Below are positions 1 to 8,753 of a stretch of DNA of 64,000 bases, one piece after another. Numbering within the stretch: the stretch's first letter is position 1; each line of letters starts with the position of its first letter. The notes below the pieces were generated by a model, which saw only the letters and a list, made by a program, of their open reading frames with translations, had not been told where the DNA came from and made no database searches. The translations under genes were made by a program, and so were the position numbers. Source of the DNA: an uncultured Luminiphilus sp. (GTDB lineage Bacteria; Pseudomonadota; Gammaproteobacteria; Pseudomonadales; Halieaceae); NCBI GenBank assembly GCA_943787485.1, contig CALSMP010000020.1:1-64000 (forward strand), read 5' to 3'.

Positions 1-2
1 GG

Positions 3-170
3 TTTTTACATTCTGTGATCGCCGCGTTAGTGGGTTTTCTTGCGGGTATTTACTACGACGGCTCGCTCATCCCCACCGCCAACATCATGCTGGTATGTGG
101 CGTCATTGGCCTGCTCGGATTGCCACTGACCACCGAACCACCATCACCTTCTCGCTCTGCTTCCACTTAA
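3..170 (+). CDS. C-terminal fragment of a membrane transporter, probably Bcr/CflA-type MFS
   Basis: The window opens inside a gene whose last 55 codons are read in frame from base 3 to a TAA at 168-170. The fragment has two hydrophobic stretches separated by a YYDGSLIP loop and ends in a short polar tail. A small loop containing DG between the last two helices, followed by a short tail, is what I know from the C-terminus of Bcr/CflA drug-efflux permeases of the major facilitator superfamily. The fragment is too short to be certain. The gene starts outside the window. Confidence 0.5.
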   Translation, partial: FLHSVIAALVGFLAGIYYDGSLIPTANIMLVCGVIGLLGLPLTTEPPSPSRSAST

Positions 171-250
171 TGGGTATTTGCTCTGGGCAAAGGACAGGGA
201 ATAATGTGTGCCGACAACTCAACGACCACTCGGGACTCAAGGACTAGCCT

Positions 251-1601
251 GTGCATGAACTAAACAAAGACATGGAAGTGCTCACCCAAGCCATTATTCG
301 CTACCGCCGTAGAGCGCGTGCGAATGGATCCTCCCACCCTTGATGCGGCGCGACCGGAAGCTGAACTGCAAGCAATGGTCGGTCAGACGATCACACCTGA
401 AGGTCTCGGCGGGCTGGAAGCCCTCCGTTTATTCACCGACGTGCTTGCGCCTGCATGCATTTCGGTCGACCACCCTCGCCTGCTCGCCTTCGTGCCCGCG
501 GCCCCCACCGAAGCAGCCACACTTTTCGATCTTGTCGTCGGCGCCTCCAGCATTTTTGGCGGTACTTGGCTTGAGGGCGCTGGAGGCGTTTATGCAGAAA
601 ATCAGGCTCTGCGCTGGATAGCCGACCTCGCCGGATTCCCCGCCGAGGCGGGCGGCGTATTCGTGAGCGGCGGCACGGCCGGCAATTTGTCCGCGTTGAC
701 GGCAGCTCGCCACGAATGGCGACGTCTTCATGAGGGATAAGCGACAGGTCAGAGGGTTAGTCATTTCGTCCCGCGGAGCTCACGCCTCCATCGCCCAAGC
801 CACCCACGTCATGGATGCCGACCTCATCGAGACCGGGGGACACCGATTGACTGGCGAAGACGTAGCTGCCGTTGTCAGTGCACTATCACCTGGGGACCGG
901 TCACGTTTATTCGCGGTTGCCTGTACCGCCGGCACGACCAACCTCGGCATCATTGATGATTTGGCTGGCATCGCGGATGTATGCGAGCAACATGAGTTGT
1001 GGATGCATGTCGATGGGGCTTACGGTGCAGCCGCCTTGGCCGCCCCCTCGGTAAGAAACGATTTCAAGGGCATCGAGCGAGCCGACAGTTTTATCGTGGA
1101 TCCTCACAAGTGGCTGTTTGCGCCCCTTCGATTGCTGCGCACTGGTCTATCGGGACCCGGCGACAGCTCGCCGCGCCCATCAGCAAAAAGGCGATTATCT
1201 CGAAGTTCTCTATGACGGCGTGTGGAACCCCTCGGATTACGCGCATCACCTTTCTCGTCGCGCCCGCGGGCTGCCACTCTGGTTTAGTCTCGCGACCCAC
1301 GGAACCAAAGCCTACACCGAGGCGGTAGAAAAAACGATCGATGTGGCGAAGGAAGCCGCCAGCATGATCGAGAAACACCCCCAGACTCGAAATGGTGGTT
1401 AAACAATACCTATCGATTTGCGTGTTTCGCCGTCCGGGATGGAGCCCGGCGCAATACGCGGCTTGGAGTGAAAAGCTGATGGCCGACGGTCTAGCTTTTG
1501 TAACCACCACCAAACATGACGGCGAAACCGTGCTGCGCTTTTGTATTGTCAATCCACGGACGACCATCGAGGACATAAAACTGATCCTCGACACCCTGTA
1601 G
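251..1601 (+). pseudogene. Pyridoxal-dependent decarboxylase (group II), frameshifted
   Basis: This is a PLP-dependent amino-acid decarboxylase of the glutamate/aspartate/aromatic group. The start is a GTG at 251 with AAGGA seven bases upstream. Visible motifs are SGGTAGNLSALTAARH (phosphate and substrate region), HVDGAYGAAAL (the Asp that pairs with the PLP ring nitrogen) and DPHKWLFAP (the Schiff-base Lys). The whole family length, about 450 residues, is present but needs four single-base corrections: CC at 304-305, GGG at 734-736, CCCC at 1123-1126 and CCCCC at 1378-1382 each carry one base too many. No nonsense substitutions are seen, so either the break is recent or the read is wrong. 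Substrate cannot be told; aspartate, glutamate or diaminobutyrate are possible. The WYL regulator follows three bases later. Confidence 0.8.
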
Positions 1602-1604
1602 CGT

Positions 1605-2467
1605 ATGAGCGAAACACTACCCTTCCGCTGGGATTTGTTATCCCGCTACCGATTTATTGAGCTTATCGCGCTCTGGGAAGGACGCCTGACGACCCGGCAC
1701 TTGGTGGAAACCTTTGGAATTGGCAGGCAACAAGCCAGTAGAGACATCAATGTGTACAACCGCGAGGTGGGCGTGGGAAAATCTTGTTTATAACAAGTAT
1801 CTCAAGGGCTATGAGCCCGCCCCAAACTTTGTCCCCGCGGTCACCCGTGGACTCTCTGAGGAGTATTTGCAGCTACTAGCTCATCGCAGCGAGCTTCATC
1901 AAACCTTCAGCGACATTGCGCTACCGACGCATCAGGTCGATGTCCTGTCGCCCCCTGTGCGGCCCGTGTCCCCCGACACGCTTCGGCCGCTGATGCAGGC
2001 GGCTCGTGAACAGCAGCGCATCGAAGTCGATTACGTTTCGCTAAACAATCCTGATCGCGAGGGACGCATAATCGCCCCGCACACGCTTGTGTGGACTGGC
2101 TTGCGTTGGCACGTACGAGGCTGGTGCGAAAAAAATCGCGACTTCAGAGACTTTGTTTTAAGCCGTTTCCGCGGCACACCGGAGCTACTTGGTGACGCAC
2201 GTATTGATCCGGCAGAGGACCGCGATTGGCATCGATTTATCGACCTTCAGCTGATACCCGATCCCCGCCTGAGCCTGGACCAACGAGAAGTCGTAGCCGT
2301 TGACTATGGGATGTGCGATGGCCAATTGCGGGTGCGGGGTGCGGGCCCGCTTAGTAAGCTATCTCTTACAGCTGCTCAATGTTCACACCGGTGAACCTCT
2401 GGATGATCCCAGAGCACAGCAAGTTGTCATAGCCAATGCCGTTCATATAGCACCTTGGCTGCTCTAA
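1605..2467 (+). pseudogene. WYL-domain transcriptional regulator, frameshifted
   Basis: The N-terminal part (1605-1780) is a winged-helix region reading RWDLLSRYRFIELIALWEGR followed by a recognition-helix-like stretch, TFGIGRQQASRDINVY. The rest is a WYL domain, with a core that includes the IEVDYVSLNN and LVWTGLRWHVRGWCEKN segments and a C-terminal helix VSYLLQLLNV. Such regulators usually bind a ligand through the WYL domain and control a neighbouring gene. The frame is broken twice, at AAAA 1778-1781 and GGGG 2336-2339; removing one base at each joins all three parts and ends at TAA 2465-2467. It lies three bases after the decarboxylase gene, so it probably shares its transcript and may control it. 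Confidence 0.75.
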
Positions 2468-2611
2468 GCTTTTCTGTGACTGGGCTCACACTTCGAAACA
2501 TTGCCACTTTATCCTCCTTTCTAAACCCCTCTACGGTGTAGATGCCAGTTGGCTTTTTGACGCTAGCCGAACGCAACGCATAAGGGTTGACGTCGATAAT
2601 GGAGGTAAATC

Positions 2612-2899
2612 ATGCAAGCAGTAGCTTCAGTGGCGGGTAAAGAAGCGTTTAATGTCAGCGAGCGACGCGGGCGAGACCGCGCCAGGCCTGATGATTTGAA
2701 CAAATTGCTTAGCTTTGAACAAAACGTGACGCTGACCTCCAAGGAGCAGTTCGGCTGGACCGTTGCCTTTGTAAGACGACCGCTATTCCAACAGGTCGAA
2801 ATAATCATCGCCAATCCCGACAAAACAGAGTACTTGCAGCTGCAGGAAGACGGTTCCACGCTCCCCTTCTATAACATTCGTACCAACGATTTACGCTGA
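2612..2899 (+). CDS. Conserved-looking small protein of unknown function
   Basis: A 95-residue soluble protein that I do not recognise. It starts at an ATG preceded by GGAGGTAA at good spacing and is followed nine bases after its stop by a strong hairpin, so it looks like a free-standing transcription unit. The N-terminus is basic (ERRGRDRARPDD); the middle, from FGWTVAFVRRPLF to VEIIIANPDK, alternates like beta strands. No membrane segment, Cys or signal peptide is seen. Confidence 0.7.
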   Translation: MQAVASVAGKEAFNVSERRGRDRARPDDLNKLLSFEQNVTLTSKEQFGWTVAFVRRPLFQQVEIIIANPDKTEYLQLQEDGSTLPFYNIRTNDLR

Positions 2900-2907
2900 C
2901 CTTCAGC

Positions 2908-2929
2908 TGGCCACCCACCCCGGTGGCCA
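2908..2929 (+). terminator. Hairpin terminator after the 95-residue gene
   Basis: An 8-bp perfect stem TGGCCACC/GGTGGCCA with a 6-base loop begins nine bases past the stop codon at 2899. It is followed by a T-richer run, acttgttcttt. It is a plausible rho-independent terminator, although the T tract is interrupted. Confidence 0.6.
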
Positions 2930-2980
2930 ACTTGTTCTTTGGGCCCCGGCTCGGGGCGGCTAGGCTCCTTAGTTTATTCA

Positions 2981-3691
2981 ATGGCAACTAAGCCGATCAC
3001 GCTGGGAATAGACGGGTGCAAGCTGGGCTGGCTGGGGGTCTGGCACAGGTCCGGCGGTTTGCTCTGGCGACTGGAACACTCCATTGAAACTCTCCTATCC
3101 CACCATCACTGTGATCGCGCCTTCATCGATATTCCTATCGGCCTGAGCCCTGATGAGCGTAGAGAGTGTGATACTGCTGCACGTCAGCTGTTAGGCCGCG
3201 GATTTTCCAGCTCCGTGTTTCCCACCCCGGTGCGCAGCGTCCTCGCAGCCACCTCCTACGAAGACGCGAATATCCGACATCGCAAAGCCTGTGGTCGCGG
3301 CATTAGCAAGCAAAGCTTTTTCATTCTTCCCAAAATTCGGGAAGTCGATACGCTGCTACGGAACAATAAGCGGTGGCGAGGAAAGCTACGAGAAGCACAT
3401 CCTGAAGTGGCTTTCAACGGGTTGAACGCGGGTGCGTTGTTTCACAAGAAAAAAACTCCCGAAGGATTTGAAGAAAGGCTCAAGCTTCTCTCAACCCAAG
3501 ACAGCCGGGTACCCACACTAGTAGATAAAATCCTGCGACAAACCCTGCGCAAACACCTACTACCCGATGATATTTTGGACGCTATTTGCCTCGCTGTGAT
3601 GCCCAAAGGCGGTCATCTAAGAACACTACCCCAGCAACCAAGCAAGGATGCCGAAGGACTGCCTATGGAGATTTGTTACTTTGCGCGCTGA
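2981..3691 (+). CDS. DUF429 family protein (predicted RNase H-like fold)
   Basis: A 236-residue protein of the DUF429 family. The signature is an N-terminal GIDGCKLGWLGVW motif with a likely metal-binding Asp, then FIDIPIGLS and ERRECDTAARQLLG, and a late DDILDAICLAV motif. The family is predicted to adopt an RNase H-like nuclease fold, but no reaction is established. The start at 2981 gives the motif its usual place near the N-terminus. An in-frame upstream start at 2939 would add 14 residues without resemblance to the family and would run back close to the terminator. The 3' end overlaps the convergent DUF808 gene by 16 bases. Confidence 0.8.
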   Translation: MATKPITLGIDGCKLGWLGVWHRSGGLLWRLEHSIETLLSHHHCDRAFIDIPIGLSPDERRECDTAARQLLGRGFSSSVFPTPVRSVLAATSYEDANIRHRKACGRGISKQSFFILPKIREVDTLLRNNKRWRGKLREAHPEVAFNGLNAGALFHKKKTPEGFEERLKLLSTQDSRVPTLVDKILRQTLRKHLLPDDILDAICLAVMPKGGHLRTLPQQPSKDAEGLPMEICYFAR

Positions 3692-4602
3692 CCTGGCAAA
3701 AGGTGACTCAACGCGTCCCATACTTTGACCAAAATGACGCCTGCTATCAATCCCAATACACCACCGACTGCCATCGGTACCGTCCACTCAATAGGCCTGA
3801 GACCGAGGGACCAGCTCTCAACCAAAATCGCTAGCGCATGATTCGCATGCAGTAAAATACCACCGCCCACCAAAAACATGGCCAGGGTACCGACCACCGT
3901 CAGCGCCTTCATTAAACGTGGTGCAAACCAAAGCATTCCCCTACCAAGCGCACGCAGACTTCTGGAACCGCCGGTATTTCCTGAACGGCGCATCAACAAC
4001 AGTCCGGCGTCATCAATTTTGACAATGGCTGCCACTAGACCATACACACCAATTGTCATCAGCGTTGCAATACCTGAAAGTACCAACAACTGGATGAGGA
4101 GCTGCTCTGCCTCTACTACGCCCAAGGTAAGCACAATGATTTCCGCCGAGAGAATGAAGTCCGTGCGGATGGCCCCTGCAATTTTGTCTCGCTCAAAAGC
4201 AACCAAATCCTCCGGCGACCCGGCTAGGCGATCAGCTACCGCGCGCAGTTCGCCTTCGGTGTGCACCCCACCGACGCTATGCAGGATTTTTTCTGCGCCT
4301 TCAAAGCATAGGTAAAGCCCGCCACAGACAAGGAGCGGAGTGATGAGGCTCGGCACAAAAAAAGAAATAAGCATTGCGGCGGGGACGAGAATTAACTTAT
4401 TCCTGAAAGAGCCCTTCGCCACCGCCCAAACAACAGCTAGCTCGCGCTCGGGCCTTACCCCAAGCACTTTCTCCGCATTGACGGCGAGGTCGTCTCCAAG
4501 CACGCCGGCGGTTTTTTTGACGGCTACCTTGGTCATAACAGACACGTCATCAAGGACCGTCGCTATGTCGTCCAACAGCGTCAGCAGAGTTCCCAAAGCC
4601 AT
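3676..4602 (-). CDS. DUF808 inner-membrane protein (YedI-like)
   Basis: A 308-residue polytopic membrane protein that matches the DUF808/YedI family along its length: N-terminal LLDDIATVLDDVSVM, then KVLGVRPERELAVVWAVAKGS and a LCFEGAEKILHS motif, followed by several hydrophobic helices. The biochemical role of the family is unknown. The start lies five bases after the stop of ppk, so it is very likely cotranscribed with polyphosphate kinase. It ends in a 16-base convergent overlap with the DUF429 gene. Confidence 0.85.
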   Translation of the reverse strand: MALGTLLTLLDDIATVLDDVSVMTKVAVKKTAGVLGDDLAVNAEKVLGVRPERELAVVWAVAKGSFRNKLILVPAAMLISFFVPSLITPLLVCGGLYLCFEGAEKILHSVGGVHTEGELRAVADRLAGSPEDLVAFERDKIAGAIRTDFILSAEIIVLTLGVVEAEQLLIQLLVLSGIATLMTIGVYGLVAAIVKIDDAGLLLMRRSGNTGGSRSLRALGRGMLWFAPRLMKALTVVGTLAMFLVGGGILLHANHALAILVESWSLGLRPIEWTVPMAVGGVLGLIAGVILVKVWDALSHLLPGQRAK

Positions 4603-4607
4603 GAGAT

Positions 4608-6746
4608 CTACCCTTTCCTTCTGCGCTTGGAGGCTTGATTCATCGTTGATTTAGGATAGCGGGGGAGCTTTCCGGTAGCGAGATAGCGACGGATGGTTTC
4701 TTGAGATCGAATAGTCGGCGCGCGCTTTTCCTGCCTCCGAAAACGATTGCGCTGGTCGGCATCGAGAATCCGGGCCTTCACATTGTCGTACCACTGCTGG
4801 TCAAGAACGTCCTGGACAACTTTCTGCGCATCAGAGTCTAAAATGGGACAAAGGACTTCAACGCGAAAGTCGATATTGCGCGTCATCAAATCGGCCGAAC
4901 CAATGTAGTACTTCGGCTTGCCACGGTTATGAAATACATAGGCACGCGGATGCTCGAGATATCGGTCAACAATACTGATGGCCCTGATGTTCTCTGAAAG
5001 CCCCTTAATGCCGGGCTTTATCTGACACATCCCTCGGACAATCAGTCTGACCTCAACGCCTGCTTGACTCGCCTCATAAAGCTTCTGAGTCAGCTCCTGA
5101 TCAACCAGGTTATTGCACTTGAAAAAAAGGAGACCCCGATAACCATCTCTCGCATTTTTAATTTCACGATCGATCATGGCTACTAGCCCGGGCCGAGAAC
5201 TGTGTGGAGACACCAACAGCTTTTGATACTCCGGGCGACGGTAATTGTATTTCAGGAATTCAAAGACCTGTGCTACATCACGACCTATCTGCTGATCAAA
5301 CGTCAGCAGTGAAAAATCTGTGTAAAGTTGTGCCGTTCTCTCGTTGAAGTTGCCCGTGCCTACATGGCTGTAATACTTGAGTTCTTTTCCTTCCAGACGC
5401 TCAATCAGAAAGATCTTACTGTGCACTTTTAAGCCCGGAATGCCGAAGATCACCTCAATCCCAGCATCCGTCAGGCGCTGAGCCCAGGTAATATTCGCCT
5501 GCTCATCAAACCGAGCGGCGAGCTCCACCACGACTTGAACAGTTTTGCCATTGTTATTGGCATTAATGAGCGCATCCACCACCTGGGAGTTTTTCGCGAC
5601 GCGATACAAACAAATTCTTATCGCAAGCACGTCGGGATCTAACGCGGCAGTTTTTAACACATCCACGATGTATTCAAAGGGATGGTAGGGATAATAAAGG
5701 AAGACATCCCTCTCGCGAATGTTTGCAAACAAACTCGCGTCATCTTCCAGGCGGTCTATTCTGATTTGCCGCAGCGGCTTAAATTCAAGGTACTTAGGGC
5801 CCGCGTTAGGAAAATTGATGAAATCTTTGGAATTATGATAGCGCCCACCCGCGATCAGGCTGTCGTACTTACCAAAACCAAAGCGCTTACGCAGATAATC
5901 CAGCAGTCGCAACGGCATGCTTTCATCATAAACAAAACGTACCGCATCGGCGCGCCGCCGCTGCTTGAGGCTTGACGCCATTTTTTCAATCAAACTTTCG
6001 TTGATGCTGGCATCCAACTCCAGCTCAGCATCCCTCGAAAATTTGAAGCAATATGCGGCGCTCACGTTTATCTCAAAAACACCGCGGAATACCTGAGGCA
6101 AGCAGGCCCGAATAATATTGTCGAGTGCGATAAACACTCGGCTGTGCTTCTTGCCGCGCTTGGGTACCTCAATAAAACGACCCAGTGCGGCTGTCGGCAC
6201 CTCAAGGAGGGCGTACTGCAACCCCTGACTGGTTTCAAGATCCACCGCCAGATAAAGCGATTCATCCGCCAAAATGGGAATGGGCTGATCGTCACGCAGA
6301 AGAATGGGTTCCAGTTCTGGCAACACGATGTCATTAAAAAAACGTTGCACAAACTCCAGCTGATGGGGTTCTAGCTGACGTTCATTTATTAGAAAGATAC
6401 CTTTCTTATAAAGCTCTCGAAGGATCCCAGAATATGTCGCGTCAAATTCTTCTTGCAGGCTTATAACCTGAAACTGGATTGCCTCCAGCAGCTTTTTCGC
6501 CTGCTGCTTTTGCTGGCCCGTCGACAGCGAAATCCAGCGGCGCACCTCGGCGACACGCACGCGAAAAAACTCGTCCAGATTGTTTGAAAAAATCCCAAGA
6601 TAACGCACCCGCTGAATAAGCGGCACGCCCGGATCCTGCGCTTCCTGCAGCACCCGGGCGTTGAAGTTCAACCAACTAAGCTCACGCGGATACATAGCTG
6701 GCTCATCTAACTCTTTGATTAGCTGTGTGATGGGAGTTGTTTTCAT
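4608..6746 (-). CDS. ppk: Polyphosphate kinase 1
   Basis: This 712-residue protein reversibly polymerises the ATP gamma-phosphate into inorganic polyphosphate. The N-terminal ELSWLNFNARVLQEA region and the long middle domain are typical. The catalytic half has YPYHPFEYIVD, then IRICLYRVAKNSQVVDALI, the phosphorylated His in GLKVHSKIFLI and the second conserved His in YLEHPRAYVFHN. Length is normal for PPK1. No exopolyphosphatase gene lies beside it; DUF808 follows directly and a universal stress protein is upstream on the same strand 78 bases away. Confidence 0.96.
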   Translation of the reverse strand: MKTTPITQLIKELDEPAMYPRELSWLNFNARVLQEAQDPGVPLIQRVRYLGIFSNNLDEFFRVRVAEVRRWISLSTGQQKQQAKKLLEAIQFQVISLQEEFDATYSGILRELYKKGIFLINERQLEPHQLEFVQRFFNDIVLPELEPILLRDDQPIPILADESLYLAVDLETSQGLQYALLEVPTAALGRFIEVPKRGKKHSRVFIALDNIIRACLPQVFRGVFEINVSAAYCFKFSRDAELELDASINESLIEKMASSLKQRRRADAVRFVYDESMPLRLLDYLRKRFGFGKYDSLIAGGRYHNSKDFINFPNAGPKYLEFKPLRQIRIDRLEDDASLFANIRERDVFLYYPYHPFEYIVDVLKTAALDPDVLAIRICLYRVAKNSQVVDALINANNNGKTVQVVVELAARFDEQANITWAQRLTDAGIEVIFGIPGLKVHSKIFLIERLEGKELKYYSHVGTGNFNERTAQLYTDFSLLTFDQQIGRDVAQVFEFLKYNYRRPEYQKLLVSPHSSRPGLVAMIDREIKNARDGYRGLLFFKCNNLVDQELTQKLYEASQAGVEVRLIVRGMCQIKPGIKGLSENIRAISIVDRYLEHPRAYVFHNRGKPKYYIGSADLMTRNIDFRVEVLCPILDSDAQKVVQDVLDQQWYDNVKARILDADQRNRFRRQEKRAPTIRSQETIRRYLATGKLPRYPKSTMNQASKRRRKG

Positions 6747-6824
6747 CAGCTGCTATGCCACCTTTATGCCCTTTAGAGCGTCATAGCCCTAAGAAACAAT
6801 CGATTACAGTTCAATGCCCCGGCT

Positions 6825-7691
6825 TTAGGGTTTCAAGGTTAATGTATCCATGCGCAACAAACTAAGAACGTCCTCAGCGGTATTGCCTAGTAATTTTGCT
6901 TTAACTCCGCGCCTGCCAACAGTACCCATAACCACCAGCCGGGCACGCTTGGCATTGGCTTCCGAGACGATCGTCTTCGCCACAGGACCGCGCTTCAATT
7001 TAAAAACATGTAGGGGCAGACCAGAGTCTTTTGCTAATTTCTCAACAACCGGCTGCAGCTCCCACTGCCGATTTTTTGCGTAGGTTTTAGGGTCAACTAG
7101 GTCTAGGTCAGACAAAATTGTTGGCACATCAATGACACACAACACCGTCAACTCTGCCTCAAGCATTTCGGCGTAATGTCGGGCGGTGAGAAGCACTTCT
7201 ACATTCAGATTTTGTTTTTCACGGCTTGAGGCATCTAAATCTACCGTCGCCATAATGACAGCGTTCTTTTTGAATTTTTTATCGCTGACCAACAGCAAAG
7301 GGACAGGCGCCTCTCTTAGTAACTGCCAGTCCGTCGATAGGTGCCCAATGGACTCTGACTGATGTCGAGTTTTTACGATGGCCGCGTAATCGTCAGATGC
7401 ACGCTTGCATATCCACGGCGCCACATCCTCGGACCAAATGACGCTGATTTTAACGCCCTGAGCAGAGCCCGCATATTTTTCAACCCGCTTAGTCAGTGTG
7501 GTTCGGCGCTCTGCAATAATTTGCTTCTTGATGGCTGCCTTCGCTTTCGGATCGAGCTTTAATCGCTTCAGATCGGTAAAAACGAAAGCCACGATCTCTG
7601 GCTTTAAATCCATAGCTTCCGCGAGCTGAAGTCCGCGAGGCGTCGCGAGGCATTTGTCGTCGATATCAGCAATAATCAAAAGGTTACTCAT
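6825..7691 (-). CDS. Tandem universal stress protein (UspE-like)
   Basis: A 288-residue protein made of two Usp domains. The second ends in VVMGTVGRRGVKAKLLGNT, the glycine pattern that binds ATP phosphates in ATP-binding Usp proteins; the first domain lacks a clear copy of that motif. The start at 7691 (MSNLLIIADID) is chosen because AGGGAG lies six bases upstream; an ATG twelve codons earlier gives a tail unlike the family. UspE-type tandem proteins are cytoplasmic stress and motility factors. Its position before ppk suggests a shared starvation response, which is inference. Confidence 0.85.
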   Translation of the reverse strand: MSNLLIIADIDDKCLATPRGLQLAEAMDLKPEIVAFVFTDLKRLKLDPKAKAAIKKQIIAERRTTLTKRVEKYAGSAQGVKISVIWSEDVAPWICKRASDDYAAIVKTRHQSESIGHLSTDWQLLREAPVPLLLVSDKKFKKNAVIMATVDLDASSREKQNLNVEVLLTARHYAEMLEAELTVLCVIDVPTILSDLDLVDPKTYAKNRQWELQPVVEKLAKDSGLPLHVFKLKRGPVAKTIVSEANAKRARLVVMGTVGRRGVKAKLLGNTAEDVLSLLRMDTLTLKP

Positions 7692-7803
7692 CCTGACTCC
7701 CTGTCGTGTGCACCCCTGCTTGAGCATTCTACCTCATTCCCGACGAAGCGAGGATGTCCTGCTTCCACTACCGTCAGCGATTCCGACGGTGCTGGCCTGC
7801 CCT

Positions 7804-8649
7804 CTAATCGCTGGCGAGTAAAAACTTTTGTATCAAGTTTGCACAGGCCTGTGGTTGCTCGAGGGGGATCAAATGACCGCCCTCCAACGTATTAAGCTCG
7901 ACGTTAGGCATAGCTTGGCGCCAACGCGCTCTGGCCACGGGGCCTATGACATCACTGTTTTCCCCTACGATGCCGCAGGTTGGCTGGCGAATTTTTCGAA
8001 GCGAACGTATCACGCTGGGTGCGGATCGATAGACACAGGCTTCCCAGGCCCCCTGCCAGCGGAGAGAGACCGACCCTTCAGTGCCATCTTGAGCGTGGCC
8101 TGCTCTCACGTAATCCCAGAGGACATCATCACTGATCCCACCAAAAGGGCGCTTGGATCGATAAAAGTCGAAGGCCGATTGATACGACTCAAAGTTGTGC
8201 GGCCTATTTTGGGCCTTGGTCACCATAGGCAAATCTCGCCCGAAGCATCTCATCAGGACCTGATTGGCGAACCAAAATCCATAGGGGACCAGCACCGGAT
8301 CAATCAGTATCATTCTGCTACATAGCTCAGGCCGAGCCAGGCAAAGCAGCAAGCTGACTACCCCACCCATCGAGTGGCCAACCATGATCGCGGGCCCTCG
8401 CGCCGCACTCTCAATAGTCCCTATCAAATCGTGGGCGTAGTGTTGCCAAGACAAATAGGTGGGCGGCGGCTCAGCAGACCAAAACGGCCGATGTTCAACA
8501 GTGAAAACCGCAAAATCATCACACAGCGGCTCCAACAATGCGCGATATGCCTCTGGTGGGTAGCCGTTGGCGTGGGCGAAGACTAAGAACGGCCTGTCCC
8601 CATGGTCAGCAGAATCACGAACGGGTTTAAGCATTTGCATGGCGATCAC
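7804..8649 (-). CDS. Alpha/beta hydrolase
   Basis: A 281-residue alpha/beta-hydrolase fold enzyme. It shows the oxyanion region FAHANGYPPEAYRALL, the nucleophile elbow MVGHSMGGVVSLL (Ser in GHSMGG), an acid around CGIVGENSDVIG and the catalytic His in LEGGHLIPLEQP. No signal peptide is seen, so it should be cytoplasmic. The substrate is unknown. The start is uncertain: a GTG at 8649 or ATGs at 8640 and 8634 are all possible and none has a strong ribosome site. The gene diverges from the amidohydrolase at 8754. Confidence 0.85.
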   Translation of the reverse strand: MIAMQMLKPVRDSADHGDRPFLVFAHANGYPPEAYRALLEPLCDDFAVFTVEHRPFWSAEPPPTYLSWQHYAHDLIGTIESAARGPAIMVGHSMGGVVSLLLCLARPELCSRMILIDPVLVPYGFWFANQVLMRCFGRDLPMVTKAQNRPHNFESYQSAFDFYRSKRPFGGISDDVLWDYVRAGHAQDGTEGSVSLRWQGAWEACVYRSAPSVIRSLRKIRQPTCGIVGENSDVIGPVARARWRQAMPNVELNTLEGGHLIPLEQPQACANLIQKFLLASD

Positions 8650-8753
8650 TCATAGCTGACTGTACAACTTGGTATAACGCGCTATACCCTCAAGACTTTC
8701 TCGGCGAAAAGGGACTCTCGCCGCACACTGGCGCCCATGAACCGATTATAACG

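Noticed and set aside
7756-7803. Possible terminator ACCGTC/GACGGT after the alpha/beta hydrolase
   Set aside because: The stem is only six pairs with a nine-base loop and no T tract follows.
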